DNA of 64,000 nucleotides from Aromatoleum evansii (GCF_012910805.1 NZ_WTVK01000012.1:59131-123130), one strand, 5' to 3'; positions 45,915 to 55,449 are shown, counted from the stretch's first letter. The notes: generated by a model from the sequence alone, not told the origin. Translations and numbers: made by a program.

Positions 45915-47273
45915 TCACCCGCCCCGGCGGGAGTGCAACGCTGCCAGCAGCTTGTCGTGCACGCCGCCGAAACCGCCATTGCTCATCACCAGTACGTGAT
46001 CGCCCGGGCGGGCCTCGGCAACCACCGCCGCGACCAGCTCTTCCAGAGAATCGAAGGCGCCGGCCCGCTCGCCCAGCGGCGCGAGCGCTTCGCTCGCATC
46101 CCAGCCCAGACCGTTCGCGTAACAGAAGACGCGATCGGCCAGCCCCAGGCTTTCCGGCAGGCGACTCTTCATCACACCCAGCTTCATCGTGTTCGAACGC
46201 GGCTCGAGTACCGCGAGGATGCGCCCCTGCGGCTCGCGCTTGCGCAGCCCCTCGACTGTCAGGGCGATCGCCGTCGGATGGTGGGCGAAATCGTCATAGA
46301 CGGTGATGCCTTCCACCCGGCCGCGCACTTCCATGCGGCGCTTGATCCCCTCGAAGCGCGCGAGGCTCGCGATGGCCTGCACCGGCGTCACGCCGACATG
46401 GCGCGCCGCGGCGATGGCCGCCAGGGCGTTGCTGCGATTATGGCTGCCCGACATCGGCATCGCGACGCGCCCCAACTCCTCGCCGCGCAGCCGGAACACC
46501 GCCTCGGCCTCCTCCACGCCCGGCTCGACCGCCCACTGCGCCGCGTCGCCGAACCATTCCAGCTCCGACCAGCAGCCGCGCGCGAGCACCCGCTTCAGGC
46601 TCTCTTCGCCGGCATTCGCGACGATGCGTCCGGATGCGGGAATCGTGCGCACAAGATGATGAAACTGGGTCTCGATCGCCGCGAGGTCGGCAAAGATGTC
46701 CGCGTGATCGAACTCGAGGTTGTTGAGGATCGCCGTGCGCGGACGGTAATGCACGAACTTCGAGCGTTTGTCGCAGAACGCCGTGTCGTACTCGTCCGCC
46801 TCGATGACGAAGAAGGGCGAATCGGTGAGGCGCGCCGACACGCCGAAGTTGCCCGGCACGCCGCCGACCAGGAAGCCGGGATTCAACCCCGCATCCTCCA
46901 GCATCCACGCGAGCATGGAGGTCGTCGTGGTCTTGCCGTGCGTACCCGCGACGGCCAGCACCCAACGCCCCTGCAGCACATGCTCGGCCAGCCATTGCGG
47001 CCCGGAGACATACGGCAGCCCACGCTCGAGGATGGCCTCCAGCAACGGATTGCCGCGCGAGATGGCATTACCGACGACGAACACGTCGGGCGCGAGATCG
47101 ATCTGCGACGCATCGTAGCCTTCGGTCAGGCCGATGCCCTGGGCCTCGAGCTGGGTGCTCATCGGCGGATAGACGTTGGCGTCGCAGCCGGTGACGGTGT
47201 GCCCCGCGGCGCGCGCAAGCAGCGCCACGCCGCCCATGAAGGTGCCGCAGATTCCAAGGATGTGGATGTGCAT
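45915..47273 (-). CDS. mpl: UDP-MurNAc:tripeptide ligase Mpl, 452 aa
   Basis: Mpl reattaches the recycled tripeptide L-Ala-D-Glu-mesoDAP to UDP-MurNAc. The start MHIHILGICGTFMGGVALLARAAGH is typical and separates Mpl from MurC. The P-loop [46 protein letters not shown] (read in parts) and YDDFAHHPTAIALTVEGLR mark the Mur ligase domains; ILAVLEPRSNTMKLGVMK is the Mpl C-terminal block. It diverges from a hypothetical gene across a perfect inverted repeat. MurE in this window uses the same amino acid, DAP. Confidence 0.96.
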   Translation of the reverse strand: MHIHILGICGTFMGGVALLARAAGHTVTGCDANVYPPMSTQLEAQGIGLTEGYDASQIDLAPDVFVVGNAISRGNPLLEAILERGLPYVSGPQWLAEHVLQGRWVLAVAGTHGKTTTTSMLAWMLEDAGLNPGFLVGGVPGNFGVSARLTDSPFFVIEADEYDTAFCDKRSKFVHYRPRTAILNNLEFDHADIFADLAAIETQFHHLVRTIPASGRIVANAGEESLKRVLARGCWSELEWFGDAAQWAVEPGVEEAEAVFRLRGEELGRVAMPMSGSHNRSNALAAIAAARHVGVTPVQAIASLARFEGIKRRMEVRGRVEGITVYDDFAHHPTAIALTVEGLRKREPQGRILAVLEPRSNTMKLGVMKSRLPESLGLADRVFCYANGLGWDASEALAPLGERAGAFDSLEELVAAVVAEARPGDHVLVMSNGGFGGVHDKLLAALHSRRGG

Positions 47274-47316
47274 CGAAACTCCGGGACTGACGGACCGCTG
47301 CAATGTGGCTGAAACC

Positions 47317-47351
47317 GGTCCGTGTAGAATGGTGCGCATTCTACACGGACC
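47317..47351. promoter_or_regulatory. 14-bp perfect inverted repeat in a divergent promoter region
   Basis: GGTCCGTGTAGAAT (47317-47330) and its exact reverse complement (47338-47351) flank a 7-bp centre. Each arm ends in TAGAAT, a fair -10, reading outward for mpl (minus) and for the hypothetical gene (plus). The gap between the two genes is 97 bp. The arrangement suits a dimeric regulator acting on both genes, or a pair of symmetric core promoters. Confidence 0.6.
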
Positions 47352-47370
47352 CTCAGCCGGACTCGCGACC

Positions 47371-47982
47371 ATGACTTTCCGCGCGCCCCCATCCCGCTCC
47401 GCAAGCCTGAGGCGTGAAATCGCCGCCGCAGCGGCCCGCATGATGGCCGAAGACGGCATCTCCGACTTCGGCTTCGCCAAGCGCAAGGCCGCCCGCCAGC
47501 TTGGCGCCTCGGACACCGATTCGCTGCCCAACAACGCCGAGATCGAAGCCGAACTGCGCGCCTGGCAATCGCTGTATCAGGACGAGGAGCAGGCCGAACG
47601 CCTGCTCGAGATGCGTCGCGCGGCGGTCGGCGTGATGCGCCTGCTGGACGAGTTTCGCCCCTACCTCACCGGCGGCGCCCTCGACGGCACCGCGGGCCGC
47701 TACACCGAGGTCGATATCGAGCTCTTCCCGGAAAGCGCCAAGGAAGTGGAGATCTTCTTCCTCAACCAGGACATCGCCTACGAACACCGCGAACCGCGCC
47801 GCCCCGCGCCGCATGCGCCCGAGGCCATCCTCAGCTTCGACTGGGAACAGGTGCCGATCCGCCTCTCGATCTATCCGGCCGACTCGGAACGCTCGAACCG
47901 GCGGCACGCCGAGCGGGCACGCCTGCCGGCGGTCGAAGCGCTGCTCGCGCAGGACCGCAGCGAACCCGAGCCGGTGCGCTGA
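47371..47982 (+). CDS. Conserved hypothetical protein, 203 aa
   Basis: I do not recognise a family with confidence. The chain is soluble and has no signal sequence. The N-terminal half is helical (RREIAAAAARMMAEDGISDFGFAKRKAARQLG), the centre has RAWQSLYQDEEQAERLLEMRR, and the C-terminal half has beta-rich acidic text (GRYTEVDIELFPESAKEVEIFFLNQ and PIRLSIYPADSERS). The alternation of D-x-E-L-F-P with V-E-I-F-F-L resembles a small nucleotidyltransferase-type fold, but that is only an impression. The stop is 12 bp before a TlpA-like gene. It diverges from mpl, and the pairing suggests a link to peptidoglycan recycling. Confidence 0.75.
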   Translation: MTFRAPPSRSASLRREIAAAAARMMAEDGISDFGFAKRKAARQLGASDTDSLPNNAEIEAELRAWQSLYQDEEQAERLLEMRRAAVGVMRLLDEFRPYLTGGALDGTAGRYTEVDIELFPESAKEVEIFFLNQDIAYEHREPRRPAPHAPEAILSFDWEQVPIRLSIYPADSERSNRRHAERARLPAVEALLAQDRSEPEPVR

Positions 47983-47994
47983 ACCGGCGGCAAC

Positions 47995-48546
47995 ATGAAG
48001 CCAGTCGTCCGCAACACCCTGATCCTCGCCGTCGCGGCAGCGGCAGGGCTCGCCGGCCAGTTCGCCCAGCGCGCCTCATCCCCCTCGACCCCGGCGACGC
48101 CCCAGGTCGCACGGGAGGCCGGAGCCCCCATCCTCGCGCTGAACCTGCCCGACAGCAGCGGCCAGCCCCAGGCGCTGTCGCAATGGCGCGACAAGGTGCT
48201 GGTGGTCAATTTCTGGGCGACCTGGTGCCCACCCTGCCTGCGCGAGATCCCGGACTTCGCAGCCGTCAGCCGGCGTTTTGCCGAGGCGCCGGTACAATTC
48301 GTCGGCATCGGCATCGACCAACCCGACAACGTGCGCAGATTCGCCGAGGAGCACAAGGTCCCCTACCCACTCCTGATCGCCCCGCTGCAGACGCTGGCCA
48401 TCACGAGCGCGCTGGGAAACACGTCCCAGGCGCTTCCATTCACCGCGATCTTCGACCGGCGGGGAGAACTGGATTTCGTGAAGCTGGGCACCTTGAACGA
48501 AGCGGAACTTGAGGGCAAAATTCGCGCACTCCTCGCTTCGCAGTGA
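47995..48546 (+). CDS. TlpA/ResA-type thioredoxin-fold protein, 183 aa
   Basis: A periplasmic thiol-disulfide protein of the TlpA/ResA/DsbE type. The N-terminal segment VVRNTLILAVAAAAGLAGQFAQ is a signal anchor. The active site is VVNFWATWCPPCLREIPDF with the WCPPC pair, and FVGIGIDQPDNVRRFAEEH and the cis-proline region QALPFTAIFDRRGELDFV follow. Members reduce cytochrome c apoproteins or envelope disulfides. No cytochrome gene is adjacent here, so the substrate is unknown. It follows the hypothetical gene by 12 bp. Confidence 0.9.
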   Translation: MKPVVRNTLILAVAAAAGLAGQFAQRASSPSTPATPQVAREAGAPILALNLPDSSGQPQALSQWRDKVLVVNFWATWCPPCLREIPDFAAVSRRFAEAPVQFVGIGIDQPDNVRRFAEEHKVPYPLLIAPLQTLAITSALGNTSQALPFTAIFDRRGELDFVKLGTLNEAELEGKIRALLASQ

Positions 48547-48603
48547 GCCGCGCGATGCGCTTTCACTGGACAAAGTGCAGCGATCTGCGGCAAACTTGCC
48601 GTC

Positions 48604-49095
48604 ATGACGCGCTCAAAACGCAGCAAAACCACCGAGGCTCCGCCGCCTCCGCAGACCCGCGTTCTGGTTCTGCACGGCCCCAACCTGAACCTCCTCGGCA
48701 CTCGCGAACCTGATGTCTACGGCCGCACCACGCTGGCCGACATCCATTCCGCGATGGATGCACGCGCACGCGCCGCCGGGGTCGTCGTCGAGTCCTTCCA
48801 GAGCAACCACGAAGGCCAGCTCATCGACCGCATCCAGGCAGCGGCGGCGGAAGCGGTGGACTACATCATCATCAACCCGGCCGGCTACACGCACACCAGC
48901 GTCGCCCTGCGCGACGCACTGGCCGCGGTGGCGATTCCCTACGTGGAAGTTCATCTGTCGAACATCCACACACGGGAACCGTTCCGGCATCACTCCTATT
49001 TTTCCGATCGCGCAATCGGCGTGATCTGCGGACTGGGCGCGTACGGCTACATGGCCGCACTCGAATTCGCCCTCACGCAACTGCGGAAAGACTAA
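48604..49095 (+). CDS. aroQ: Type II 3-dehydroquinate dehydratase AroQ, 163 aa
   Basis: AroQ dehydrates 3-dehydroquinate in the shikimate pathway. [21 protein letters not shown] is the family start with the catalytic tyrosine, [19 protein letters not shown] the second block, and [21 protein letters not shown] the third. An N-terminal extension of about 18 residues ([18 protein letters not shown]) precedes the domain; it is charged and proline-rich and may not be translated if a later start is used, but none is obvious. aroQ next to accB-accC is a common arrangement. Confidence 0.96.
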   Translation: MTRSKRSKTTEAPPPPQTRVLVLHGPNLNLLGTREPDVYGRTTLADIHSAMDARARAAGVVVESFQSNHEGQLIDRIQAAAAEAVDYIIINPAGYTHTSVALRDALAAVAIPYVEVHLSNIHTREPFRHHSYFSDRAIGVICGLGAYGYMAALEFALTQLRKD

Positions 49096-49146
49096 ACACA
49101 AAACCCCTCTGGCGGCCCCAGGGCGCCGCATTGTCCGGAGAACAGC

Positions 49147-49596
49147 ATGGATCTGCGCAAGCTGAAGAAACTGATCGACCTCGTCCAGGAATCGGGCATT
49201 TCCGAACTGGAGGTCACCGAGGGCGAAGAAAAGGTACGCATCGCCAAGCACATCGCCGCCCCCTCCGCGCCTGCCTACATGCCGGCGGCACCGATGGCGG
49301 CGCTGGCCGCGGCTCCGACCACCAATGTGGTCGTCGCGCCGGTCGCCGATGCGCTGCCCGACGGCAACGTCGTCAAGTCGCCGATGGTCGGCACCTTCTA
49401 CCGCGCGACCGCGCCGGGCGCGAAGCCGCTCGCGGACGTCGGCCAGAACGTCGCGGTCGGCGACCGCCTGTGCATCATCGAGGCGATGAAGCTCATGAAC
49501 GAGATCGAGTCGGAATTCGCCGGCACCATCAAGGCGATCCTGGTCGAGAACGGCCAGCCGGTCGAATACGGCCAGCCGCTGTTCGTCATCGCCTGA
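49147..49596 (+). CDS. accB: Acetyl-CoA carboxylase biotin carboxyl carrier protein AccB, 149 aa
   Basis: AccB carries the carboxyl group between AccC and the carboxyltransferase in fatty acid synthesis. The N-terminal [32 protein letters not shown] is followed by an alanine/proline-rich linker (about residues 36-65) and the biotinyl domain. EAMKLMNEI holds the biotinylated Lys115. Shine-Dalgarno GGAG lies 8 nt upstream. accC follows after 10 bp. Confidence 0.98.
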   Translation: MDLRKLKKLIDLVQESGISELEVTEGEEKVRIAKHIAAPSAPAYMPAAPMAALAAAPTTNVVVAPVADALPDGNVVKSPMVGTFYRATAPGAKPLADVGQNVAVGDRLCIIEAMKLMNEIESEFAGTIKAILVENGQPVEYGQPLFVIA

Positions 49597-49606
49597 TCGG
49601 CACGCC

Positions 49607-50968
49607 ATGTTCGAAAAAATCCTGATCGCGAACCGCGGCGAAATAGCCCTGAGGGTGCTGCGGGCCTGCCGCGAGCTCGGCATCCGCACCGTCGCCGTAC
49701 ACTCGGTCGCGGACACCGAGGCCAAGTACGTGAAGCTCGCCGACGAGTCGGTGTGCATCGGCCCCGCCGCTTCGGCGCAGAGCTACCTCAACGTCCCGGC
49801 CATCATCTCGGCAGCTGAAGTCACCGACGCCGAGGCGATCCACCCGGGCTACGGCTTCCTGTCGGAGAACGCCGACTTCGCCGAACGGGTGGAGCAATCC
49901 GGTTTCGCCTTCATCGGCCCGCGCGCGGAAACGATCCGCCTGATGGGCGACAAGGTCAGCGCCAAGGACGCGATGAAAGCGGCCGGCGTCCCCTGCGTGC
50001 CCGGCTCCGACGGCGCACTGCCGGAAGAACCGAAGGAGATCGTCAAGATCGCACGCGCCGTCGGCTACCCCGTCATCATCAAGGCGGCAGGCGGCGGCGG
50101 CGGGCGCGGCATGCGTGTCGTGCACACCGAGGCGGCCCTGCTCAATGCCGTGCAGACGACCCGTGCCGAGGCGCAGGCGGCGTTCGGCAATCCCGTCGTG
50201 TACATGGAGAAGTTCCTCGAGAACCCGCGCCATGTCGAGATCCAGGTGCTCGCCGACGAGCACGGCAATGCCGTGTACCTGGGCGAGCGCGACTGCTCGA
50301 TGCAGCGCCGCCACCAGAAGGTCATCGAGGAAGCCCCCGCCCCCGGCATCGACCGCAAGGCCATCGCCAAGGTCGGCGAGCGCTGCGCCGAAGCCTGCCG
50401 CAAGATCGGCTACCGCGGCGCCGGCACCTTCGAGTTCCTGTACGAGAACGGCGAGTTCTACTTCATCGAGATGAACACGCGCGTGCAGGTCGAACACCCC
50501 GTCACCGAGCTGATCACCGGCATCGACATCGTGCAGGCCCAGATCCGCATCGCGGCCAACGAGAAGCTGTGGTTCGGCCAGAAGGACATCGTCTTCCGCG
50601 GCCATTCCATCGAGTGCCGGATCAATGCCGAGGATCCGTTCAAGTTCACCCCCTGCCCCGGCAAGATCACCAACTGGCACACGCCGGGCGGCCCGGGCAT
50701 CCGCGTCGACTCGCACGTCTACAACGGCTACACGATCCCGCCGCACTACGACTCGATGATCGGCAAGCTGATCGCCTACGGCGACACGCGCGAGCAGGCG
50801 ATCCGCCGCATGCGCATCGCGCTGTCGGAGATGGTCGTCGAGGGCATCAAGACGAACGTGCCGCTGCACCAGGAACTGATGCTTGACGCGCGCTTCATCG
50901 AAGGCGGCACCAGCATCCACTACCTGGAGCACAAGCTGGCCGACCGCAACGAAGTGAAGAAGAGCTGA
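49607..50968 (+). CDS. accC: Acetyl-CoA carboxylase biotin carboxylase AccC, 453 aa
   Basis: AccC carboxylates the biotin on AccB with bicarbonate and ATP. It is an ATP-grasp enzyme: [20 protein letters not shown] at the N-terminus, the glycine loop [16 protein letters not shown], the block [16 protein letters not shown] and the catalytic [16 protein letters not shown]. Length is normal. With AccB it forms half of the acetyl-CoA carboxylase; accA and accD are not in this window. Confidence 0.98.
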   Translation: MFEKILIANRGEIALRVLRACRELGIRTVAVHSVADTEAKYVKLADESVCIGPAASAQSYLNVPAIISAAEVTDAEAIHPGYGFLSENADFAERVEQSGFAFIGPRAETIRLMGDKVSAKDAMKAAGVPCVPGSDGALPEEPKEIVKIARAVGYPVIIKAAGGGGGRGMRVVHTEAALLNAVQTTRAEAQAAFGNPVVYMEKFLENPRHVEIQVLADEHGNAVYLGERDCSMQRRHQKVIEEAPAPGIDRKAIAKVGERCAEACRKIGYRGAGTFEFLYENGEFYFIEMNTRVQVEHPVTELITGIDIVQAQIRIAANEKLWFGQKDIVFRGHSIECRINAEDPFKFTPCPGKITNWHTPGGPGIRVDSHVYNGYTIPPHYDSMIGKLIAYGDTREQAIRRMRIALSEMVVEGIKTNVPLHQELMLDARFIEGGTSIHYLEHKLADRNEVKKS

Positions 50969-50987
50969 CGAGCCGGAGCCGCCGCGC

Positions 50988-51896
50988 ATGTGGATTTCCG
51001 TGACCCTGCAGGCCGAGGCGAAGAAGGCCGAGGCGCTGTCCGAGGCGCTGATGGAGGCTGGCGCGCTGTCCATCAGCATCGAGGACGCCGACGCCGGCAC
51101 CGACGCGGAAAAGCCGCAGTTCGGCGAGCCGGGCCATCACCCGGTGGGCCTGTGGGACCACAGCCGCGTGATCGCGCTGTTCAGCGCCGACGCCGACCTC
51201 ACGGTCGCCCTGGCACAGGCAGCCGCCGACGCGGGCTTCGACGCGGTACCGCCCTTCACCCTGGAAGAAGTCGCGGAGCAGAACTGGGTGCAGCTGACGC
51301 AAAGCCAGTTCGACCCGATCCGCATCACCGACCGGATGTGGATCGTGCCGTCCTGGCATACCGCACCCGATCCGGACGCGATCAACATCGAGCTCGACCC
51401 CGGCATGGCCTTCGGCACCGGTTCGCATCCGACCACGCGCCTGTGCCTCGAATGGCTGTGCGATGCGGTCGCACCCGGCGCCAGCGTGCTCGATTACGGC
51501 TGCGGCTCGGGCATCCTCGGCATCGCTGCGGCGAAGCTGGGCGCCGCCGACGTGCTGGGCGTCGATATCGACGACAAGGCACTCGAAGCCGCGCGCGACA
51601 ATGCCGAGCGCAATGACGCGACGATGCGCCTGCAACACTCGCGCGACGCGCTCGATGCGCAGTTCGACGTCGTCGTCGCCAACATCCTGACCAACCCGCT
51701 GTGCGTGCTCGCGCCGCTGCTGTCCACACGCGTGGCGCCCGGCGGACGCATCGCGCTGTCGGGCGTGCTCGACACCCAGACCGATCAGGTCATCGCCGCC
51801 TACGCCCCCTTCATCGCACTGCGCGTCGGCGCGACACACGAGGGCTGGGCGCGACTGGAAGGCTCCCGGCCCGCCACCGGGGCCGGCATCGCCTGA
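50988..51896 (+). CDS. prmA: Ribosomal protein L11 methyltransferase PrmA, 302 aa
   Basis: PrmA trimethylates ribosomal protein L11. An N-terminal L11-recognition domain ([21 protein letters not shown]) is joined to a SAM-binding Rossmann domain with [20 protein letters not shown] and [10 protein letters not shown] (the NPPY-type motif). Length is normal. It lies directly after accC, as in many proteobacteria, and its stop overlaps the next gene as TGATG. Confidence 0.95.
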   Translation: MWISVTLQAEAKKAEALSEALMEAGALSISIEDADAGTDAEKPQFGEPGHHPVGLWDHSRVIALFSADADLTVALAQAAADAGFDAVPPFTLEEVAEQNWVQLTQSQFDPIRITDRMWIVPSWHTAPDPDAINIELDPGMAFGTGSHPTTRLCLEWLCDAVAPGASVLDYGCGSGILGIAAAKLGAADVLGVDIDDKALEAARDNAERNDATMRLQHSRDALDAQFDVVVANILTNPLCVLAPLLSTRVAPGGRIALSGVLDTQTDQVIAAYAPFIALRVGATHEGWARLEGSRPATGAGIA

Positions 51897-53014
51897 TGCT
51901 CGCCCGCTGCCCGGCCTGCCACACGGTATTCCGGGTGCGGAGCGAGCAGCTGCGCGCACACCACGGGCAGGTGCGCTGTGGCAGCTGCCTGGTGCCGTTC
52001 GACGCGCTGGACAACCTGATCGAGGAGATCGTCCCTCCTGCCTCTCCCAGGTCGCCCGAACCGGCACCGGACCGCTCCGATCGCTTCTTCGTGCTGGAAG
52101 ACAAGGCGACCGACACGCTCTCGGACCAGCTCGACTTCGAACTGCCCGACGCGCTCGTCCCGCAGCGTGCGGCGCAGCGCGATGCAAACGAGCCGCGACA
52201 GGAACCCGAGGAACGCACGCCTGCTCCGACCGAACCTGACAGGCCGCAGCCCGAACCCGAACACCCGACCGAGGAAGCCTCCCGCGCGCCCGCCCCCCAT
52301 GACAGAGACCCGTTCTGGCGCGATACCGATCTTCGGGAGGAGACGGATCCCGCCGCGGAAGCGCCTCCGGACACCCTGCTGGGCAGTTTCGCGTCACCAG
52401 ACCGGATCGAACCGGGAACCCCGACGCCAGCACGCCCCAAAGAGGATTTCGCTGCCGAGGAATCCCCGCCTGCACCCGCCGACACAACGACGGATTCCGC
52501 TGACGATTTTGCCGACTACGCAGCGCCGGCTCCCCCGCCTGCCCGCCGGGCGCTCACGGGCCTTGCCGTCGGGCTGCTGAGCGGCATGCTCGCGGCACAG
52601 TTGCTGTATCTGTTCCGCACCGATGTCGCGCGGGAATGGCCATCCCTGCGACCCGCGCTGGTGAAGGCGTGCGACGCCCTGGGCTGCACCGTCGAACTAC
52701 CGCGCATTGCCGGCCTGATCAGCGTCGAATCCTCCGACCTGCAGTCCGAGCCGGGCAAGACCGCCCGATTCGTGCTGAACGCGACGATCCGCAACCGCGC
52801 GCCCCATCCGCTGGCCTGGCCGCACCTCGAACTCACGCTGACCGACGCGCGCGACCGCCCTCTCGTCAGGCGCGCACTCGCGCCGCAGGAATGGTTCCCG
52901 GGCGCCGACCTCGCACAGGGATTCGCTGCCGGACGCGACATTGCCGTAACCCTGCCCTTTGCGGCGGATGGACTGGGCGCAACCGGATACCGGATCTACG
53001 CCTTCTACCCCTGA
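51896..53014 (+). CDS. Zinc-ribbon and DUF3426 membrane protein, 372 aa
   Basis: A cytoplasmic zinc ribbon opens the chain (CPACHTVFRVRSEQLRAHHGQVRCGSC, read in parts; two CxxC pairs, MJ0042 type). A long acidic, proline-rich, probably disordered linker follows at about residues 45-215. One membrane helix (ALTGLAVGLLSGMLAAQLLYLF) and a C-terminal DUF3426 domain of about 140 residues end the protein (LISVESSDLQSEPGKTARFVLNATIRNRAPHPLAWP, in parts). Such proteins are common next to prmA in betaproteobacteria. The function is unknown. Confidence 0.88.
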   Translation: MLARCPACHTVFRVRSEQLRAHHGQVRCGSCLVPFDALDNLIEEIVPPASPRSPEPAPDRSDRFFVLEDKATDTLSDQLDFELPDALVPQRAAQRDANEPRQEPEERTPAPTEPDRPQPEPEHPTEEASRAPAPHDRDPFWRDTDLREETDPAAEAPPDTLLGSFASPDRIEPGTPTPARPKEDFAAEESPPAPADTTTDSADDFADYAAPAPPPARRALTGLAVGLLSGMLAAQLLYLFRTDVAREWPSLRPALVKACDALGCTVELPRIAGLISVESSDLQSEPGKTARFVLNATIRNRAPHPLAWPHLELTLTDARDRPLVRRALAPQEWFPGADLAQGFAAGRDIAVTLPFAADGLGATGYRIYAFYP

Positions 53015-53032
53015 CCCTTACGCGACACCCCC

Positions 53033-53425
53033 ATGACCCAGCCGCACCGCGAGCATCATGAAAGCCCCTTTAAGGGCAAGACCGGGCTCACCCGACTGTT
53101 CAACGCCCTGCGCTACTCGCTCGACGGACTACGCGCCGCCTTCAAGCACGAAGATGCTTTCCGGCAGGAATGCATCCTCGCCGCGATCCTCATCCCGCTC
53201 GCGCTGTTCATGCCGGTCAGCGGCGCGGGCAAGGCCCTGCTCATTGGCAGCGTACTGTTCCTGATGATCGTGGAGTTGATCAATTCCGCGATCGAAGCGA
53301 CCGTCGACCGGGTCTCCCTCGAACGCCACCTGCTCGCCAAGCGGGCGAAGGACATCGGCAGCGCCGCCGTCCTTCTCGCGCTCGTCAATCTTGCCTGCGT
53401 GTGGGGGCTGGTCCTGCTCGGCTGA
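53033..53425 (+). CDS. dgkA: Diacylglycerol kinase DgkA, 130 aa
   Basis: A small inner-membrane kinase that returns diacylglycerol from envelope glycan synthesis to phosphatidic acid. It has an amphipathic N-terminus (GLTRLFNALRYSLDGLRAAF), three membrane helices and the catalytic block VELINSAIEATVDRVSLERHLLAKRAKDIGSAAV, with the glutamate of the E-LNSAIE motif. Length is normal. It follows the DUF3426 gene by 18 bp and converges with the glycine-zipper gene, leaving a 15-bp gap. Confidence 0.96.
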   Translation: MTQPHREHHESPFKGKTGLTRLFNALRYSLDGLRAAFKHEDAFRQECILAAILIPLALFMPVSGAGKALLIGSVLFLMIVELINSAIEATVDRVSLERHLLAKRAKDIGSAAVLLALVNLACVWGLVLLG

Positions 53426-53440
53426 TTCTCCGGGGGGCGT

Positions 53441-53917
53441 TCAGCGCGTCACGCGCGTGGTCGATCCGTCGCGCACGATGCGGACCGAATCACCGGCACG
53501 GAAATCCTCGCCCTTGTCGTCCTGGACCACCGCCATGAGCTGATTGTTGTCGAGCCGGACGGTGACCTCGACGCCCTGAGAGCGCGTCGCACCTTCCTCG
53601 ATCGCGGAGCCCGCAAGGCCGCCGGCGACCGCACCGATCACCGTCGCGATCGCCGCACCGCGCCCTTCCCCGATGCCGCTGCCCGCAATACCGCCGATCG
53701 CCGCCCCGCCGAGCGCGCCGATGGGAGTCTTGGTTCCCTCGAGTTTCACGTAGCGAACCGATTCGACCACGCCGTACTGCACCGTCATCGCCCGACGCGC
53801 CTCGCCGCGCGAATACGTCTCGCCACCCAGTCCGGTGGCACAACCGCCCAACCCGAGCCCCAACACAACCATCGCAAATGCCGCCGCAACGGCACGCTGC
53901 CTCGTACCCATCACCAT
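53441..53917 (-). CDS. Glycine-zipper outer-membrane lipoprotein, SlyB-like, 158 aa
   Basis: A SlyB/Pcp-type lipoprotein. The signal RAVAAAFAMVVLGLGLGGC ends in the lipobox GLGGC. The core is a glycine-zipper 2TM domain: IGALGGAAIGGIAGSGIGEGRGAAIATVIGAVAGGLAGSAI (read in parts), followed by a basic C-terminal beta domain (EVTVRLDNNQLMAVVQDDKGEDFRAGDSVRIV, in parts). The start at 53917 has GGAGAGG upstream; a second ATG at 53911 is in frame. Its start overlaps the last 7 nt of the PfkB gene. Confidence 0.85.
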   Translation of the reverse strand: MVMGTRQRAVAAAFAMVVLGLGLGGCATGLGGETYSRGEARRAMTVQYGVVESVRYVKLEGTKTPIGALGGAAIGGIAGSGIGEGRGAAIATVIGAVAGGLAGSAIEEGATRSQGVEVTVRLDNNQLMAVVQDDKGEDFRAGDSVRIVRDGSTTRVTR

Positions 53918-54846
53918 AGTGCCTCTCCAAATGCCTTCGCGTAACGCGCGCCGATCTCGGCGCGATCCGGCGTGTGATTCTGTCCGCCCCGGCTGGCGAT
54001 CTTGATCGATCCCATCAACGACGCCAAGCGCCCGGTCCGCGTCCAATCGTAAGCTTCTGCAATTCCGTACAGCAGACCCGCCCGATAGGCATCGCCACAA
54101 CCGGTCGGATCGACCACTTCGTCGGGCGGCACGCAGGGAATCTCGATGCACCGCCCTTCCGCATAGATGCGCGAACCCTCGGGCCCCAGCGTCACGACCA
54201 AGGCCTCGACGCTTTCCGCCAACTGCTCCAGGGAACGCCCGGTCCGCTCGCACAGCAGACGCGCTTCGTAATCATTGACCGTGCAATAGGTGGCCTGGTT
54301 CAGGCAGTGGAGCAACTCCTCGCCCGAAAAGAGCGGCATGCCCTGGCCGGGATCGAACACGAACGGAACGCCCGCAGCGGCGAACTGTGCGACATGGTTG
54401 AGCATGCCGTCTCGGCCGTCCGGCGACACGATGCCGAGCCTCACCCCGTTCGCGTCCTGCACCCGGTTGAGGTGCGAGTGGTTCATCGCACCGGGGTGGA
54501 AAGCCGTGATCTGGTTGTCGTCGAGATCGGTGGTGATGAAGGCCTGCGCGGTGAAGCTCTCCGGCACGTGCCTGACGTGATCCTGGCGCAGCCCGAGGCG
54601 CTGCAGGCGCTGGCGATACGGCTCCGCGTCATCCCCCACCGTCGCCATGATCAGCGGATCGGCCCCCAGCAGTTTCAGGTTGTATGCGATGTTCCCGGCG
54701 CACCCGCCGAACTCGCGCCGCATGTCGGGCACGAGGAAGGACACATTCAGGATGTGGATCTGTTCGGGGAGGATGTGGCGCTTGAAACGATCATGAAACA
54801 CCATGATCGTGTCGTAAGCCATGGAACCGCAGACGAGAATGGACAT
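53911..54846 (-). CDS. PfkB/ribokinase family kinase, 311 aa
   Basis: A carbohydrate or nucleoside kinase of the PfkB family. The N-terminal strand SILVCGSMAYDTIM, the substrate-lid glycine pair EFGGCAGNIAYNLKLLGA (PfkB signature 1) and VVDPTGCGDAYRAGLLYG (signature 2, with catalytic Asp of GxGD) are present. The pattern resembles adenosine kinase-like members, but substrate cannot be read. It is followed by the glycine-zipper gene in an overlapping arrangement; I see no metabolic link between them. Confidence 0.9.
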   Translation of the reverse strand: MSILVCGSMAYDTIMVFHDRFKRHILPEQIHILNVSFLVPDMRREFGGCAGNIAYNLKLLGADPLIMATVGDDAEPYRQRLQRLGLRQDHVRHVPESFTAQAFITTDLDDNQITAFHPGAMNHSHLNRVQDANGVRLGIVSPDGRDGMLNHVAQFAAAGVPFVFDPGQGMPLFSGEELLHCLNQATYCTVNDYEARLLCERTGRSLEQLAESVEALVVTLGPEGSRIYAEGRCIEIPCVPPDEVVDPTGCGDAYRAGLLYGIAEAYDWTRTGRLASLMGSIKIASRGGQNHTPDRAEIGARYAKAFGEALW

Positions 54847-54925
54847 TCGGGAACCCGGGTCGGAAAAATCCCGCCATTATAGGGTGCCGCACAAATAATC
54901 CGCGGCGCAGCGTCGGTCGTCTCCT

Positions 54926-54999
54926 GTGGGAGCGGCTTCAGCCGCGAATCGGCGTTATCGCTCGCTGAGCGGCCCATTCGCGGCTGAAGCCGCTCCCAC
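54926..54999. repeat. REP-like palindrome, copy 5
   Basis: Arms 54926-54948 and 54977-54999 are perfect inverted copies. The loop TCGGCGTTATCGC... matches copy 2 closely and is in the same orientation. It lies between the PfkB gene start and the HIT gene. Confidence 0.9.
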
Positions 55000-55038
55000 A
55001 CCTCCACACCCCAACACCCTCACACAACCGCTCCGACG

Positions 55039-55449
55039 CTACAGCACCGCGCGCAGCTTCGCCGCCATCTCTTCCAGCGCCTCGCGCGAAGGGTTCTTCG
55101 CCGGCCACGCCAGCGCCATGCCGTCGTCTTCCCAGCGCGGCAACACGTGGATATGGAAATGGAACACCGTCTGCGCGCCGGCCTTCTCGTTGGCCTGGAA
55201 GAGCGTCACCCCCTCGCAGCCGAAGGCCTCCTTCACCGCACGGGCCATGCGGGCGGCAGTGCGGAACACGGCGCCGGCCAGTTCGTCGTCTAACTCATAG
55301 ATGTTCGCGCGGTGCGGCTTCACCACCACCAGCATGTGCCCCGGATTCACCGACTGCAGATCCATGAACACCACCGTGGCCTCGTCTTCGAACACCCTGG
55401 AGGCAGGCAACTCCCCCTTCACGATGCGGCAGAACACACAGTTATCCAT
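55039..55449 (-). CDS. HIT family nucleotide hydrolase/transferase, 136 aa
   Basis: A small histidine-triad protein of the HinT/Fhit type. The N-terminal CVFCRIVKGELPASRVFED holds a CxxC pair, often a zinc site in HIT proteins. GHMLVVVKPHRANIYEL is the phosphate-loop region and FHFHIHVLPRW is the HxHxH triad. Members split adenosine phosphoramidates or dinucleotides. An ATG at 55449 is preferred; a TTG one codon earlier is in frame. It diverges from olsB. Confidence 0.9.
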   Translation of the reverse strand: MDNCVFCRIVKGELPASRVFEDEATVVFMDLQSVNPGHMLVVVKPHRANIYELDDELAGAVFRTAARMARAVKEAFGCEGVTLFQANEKAGAQTVFHFHIHVLPRWEDDGMALAWPAKNPSREALEEMAAKLRAVL

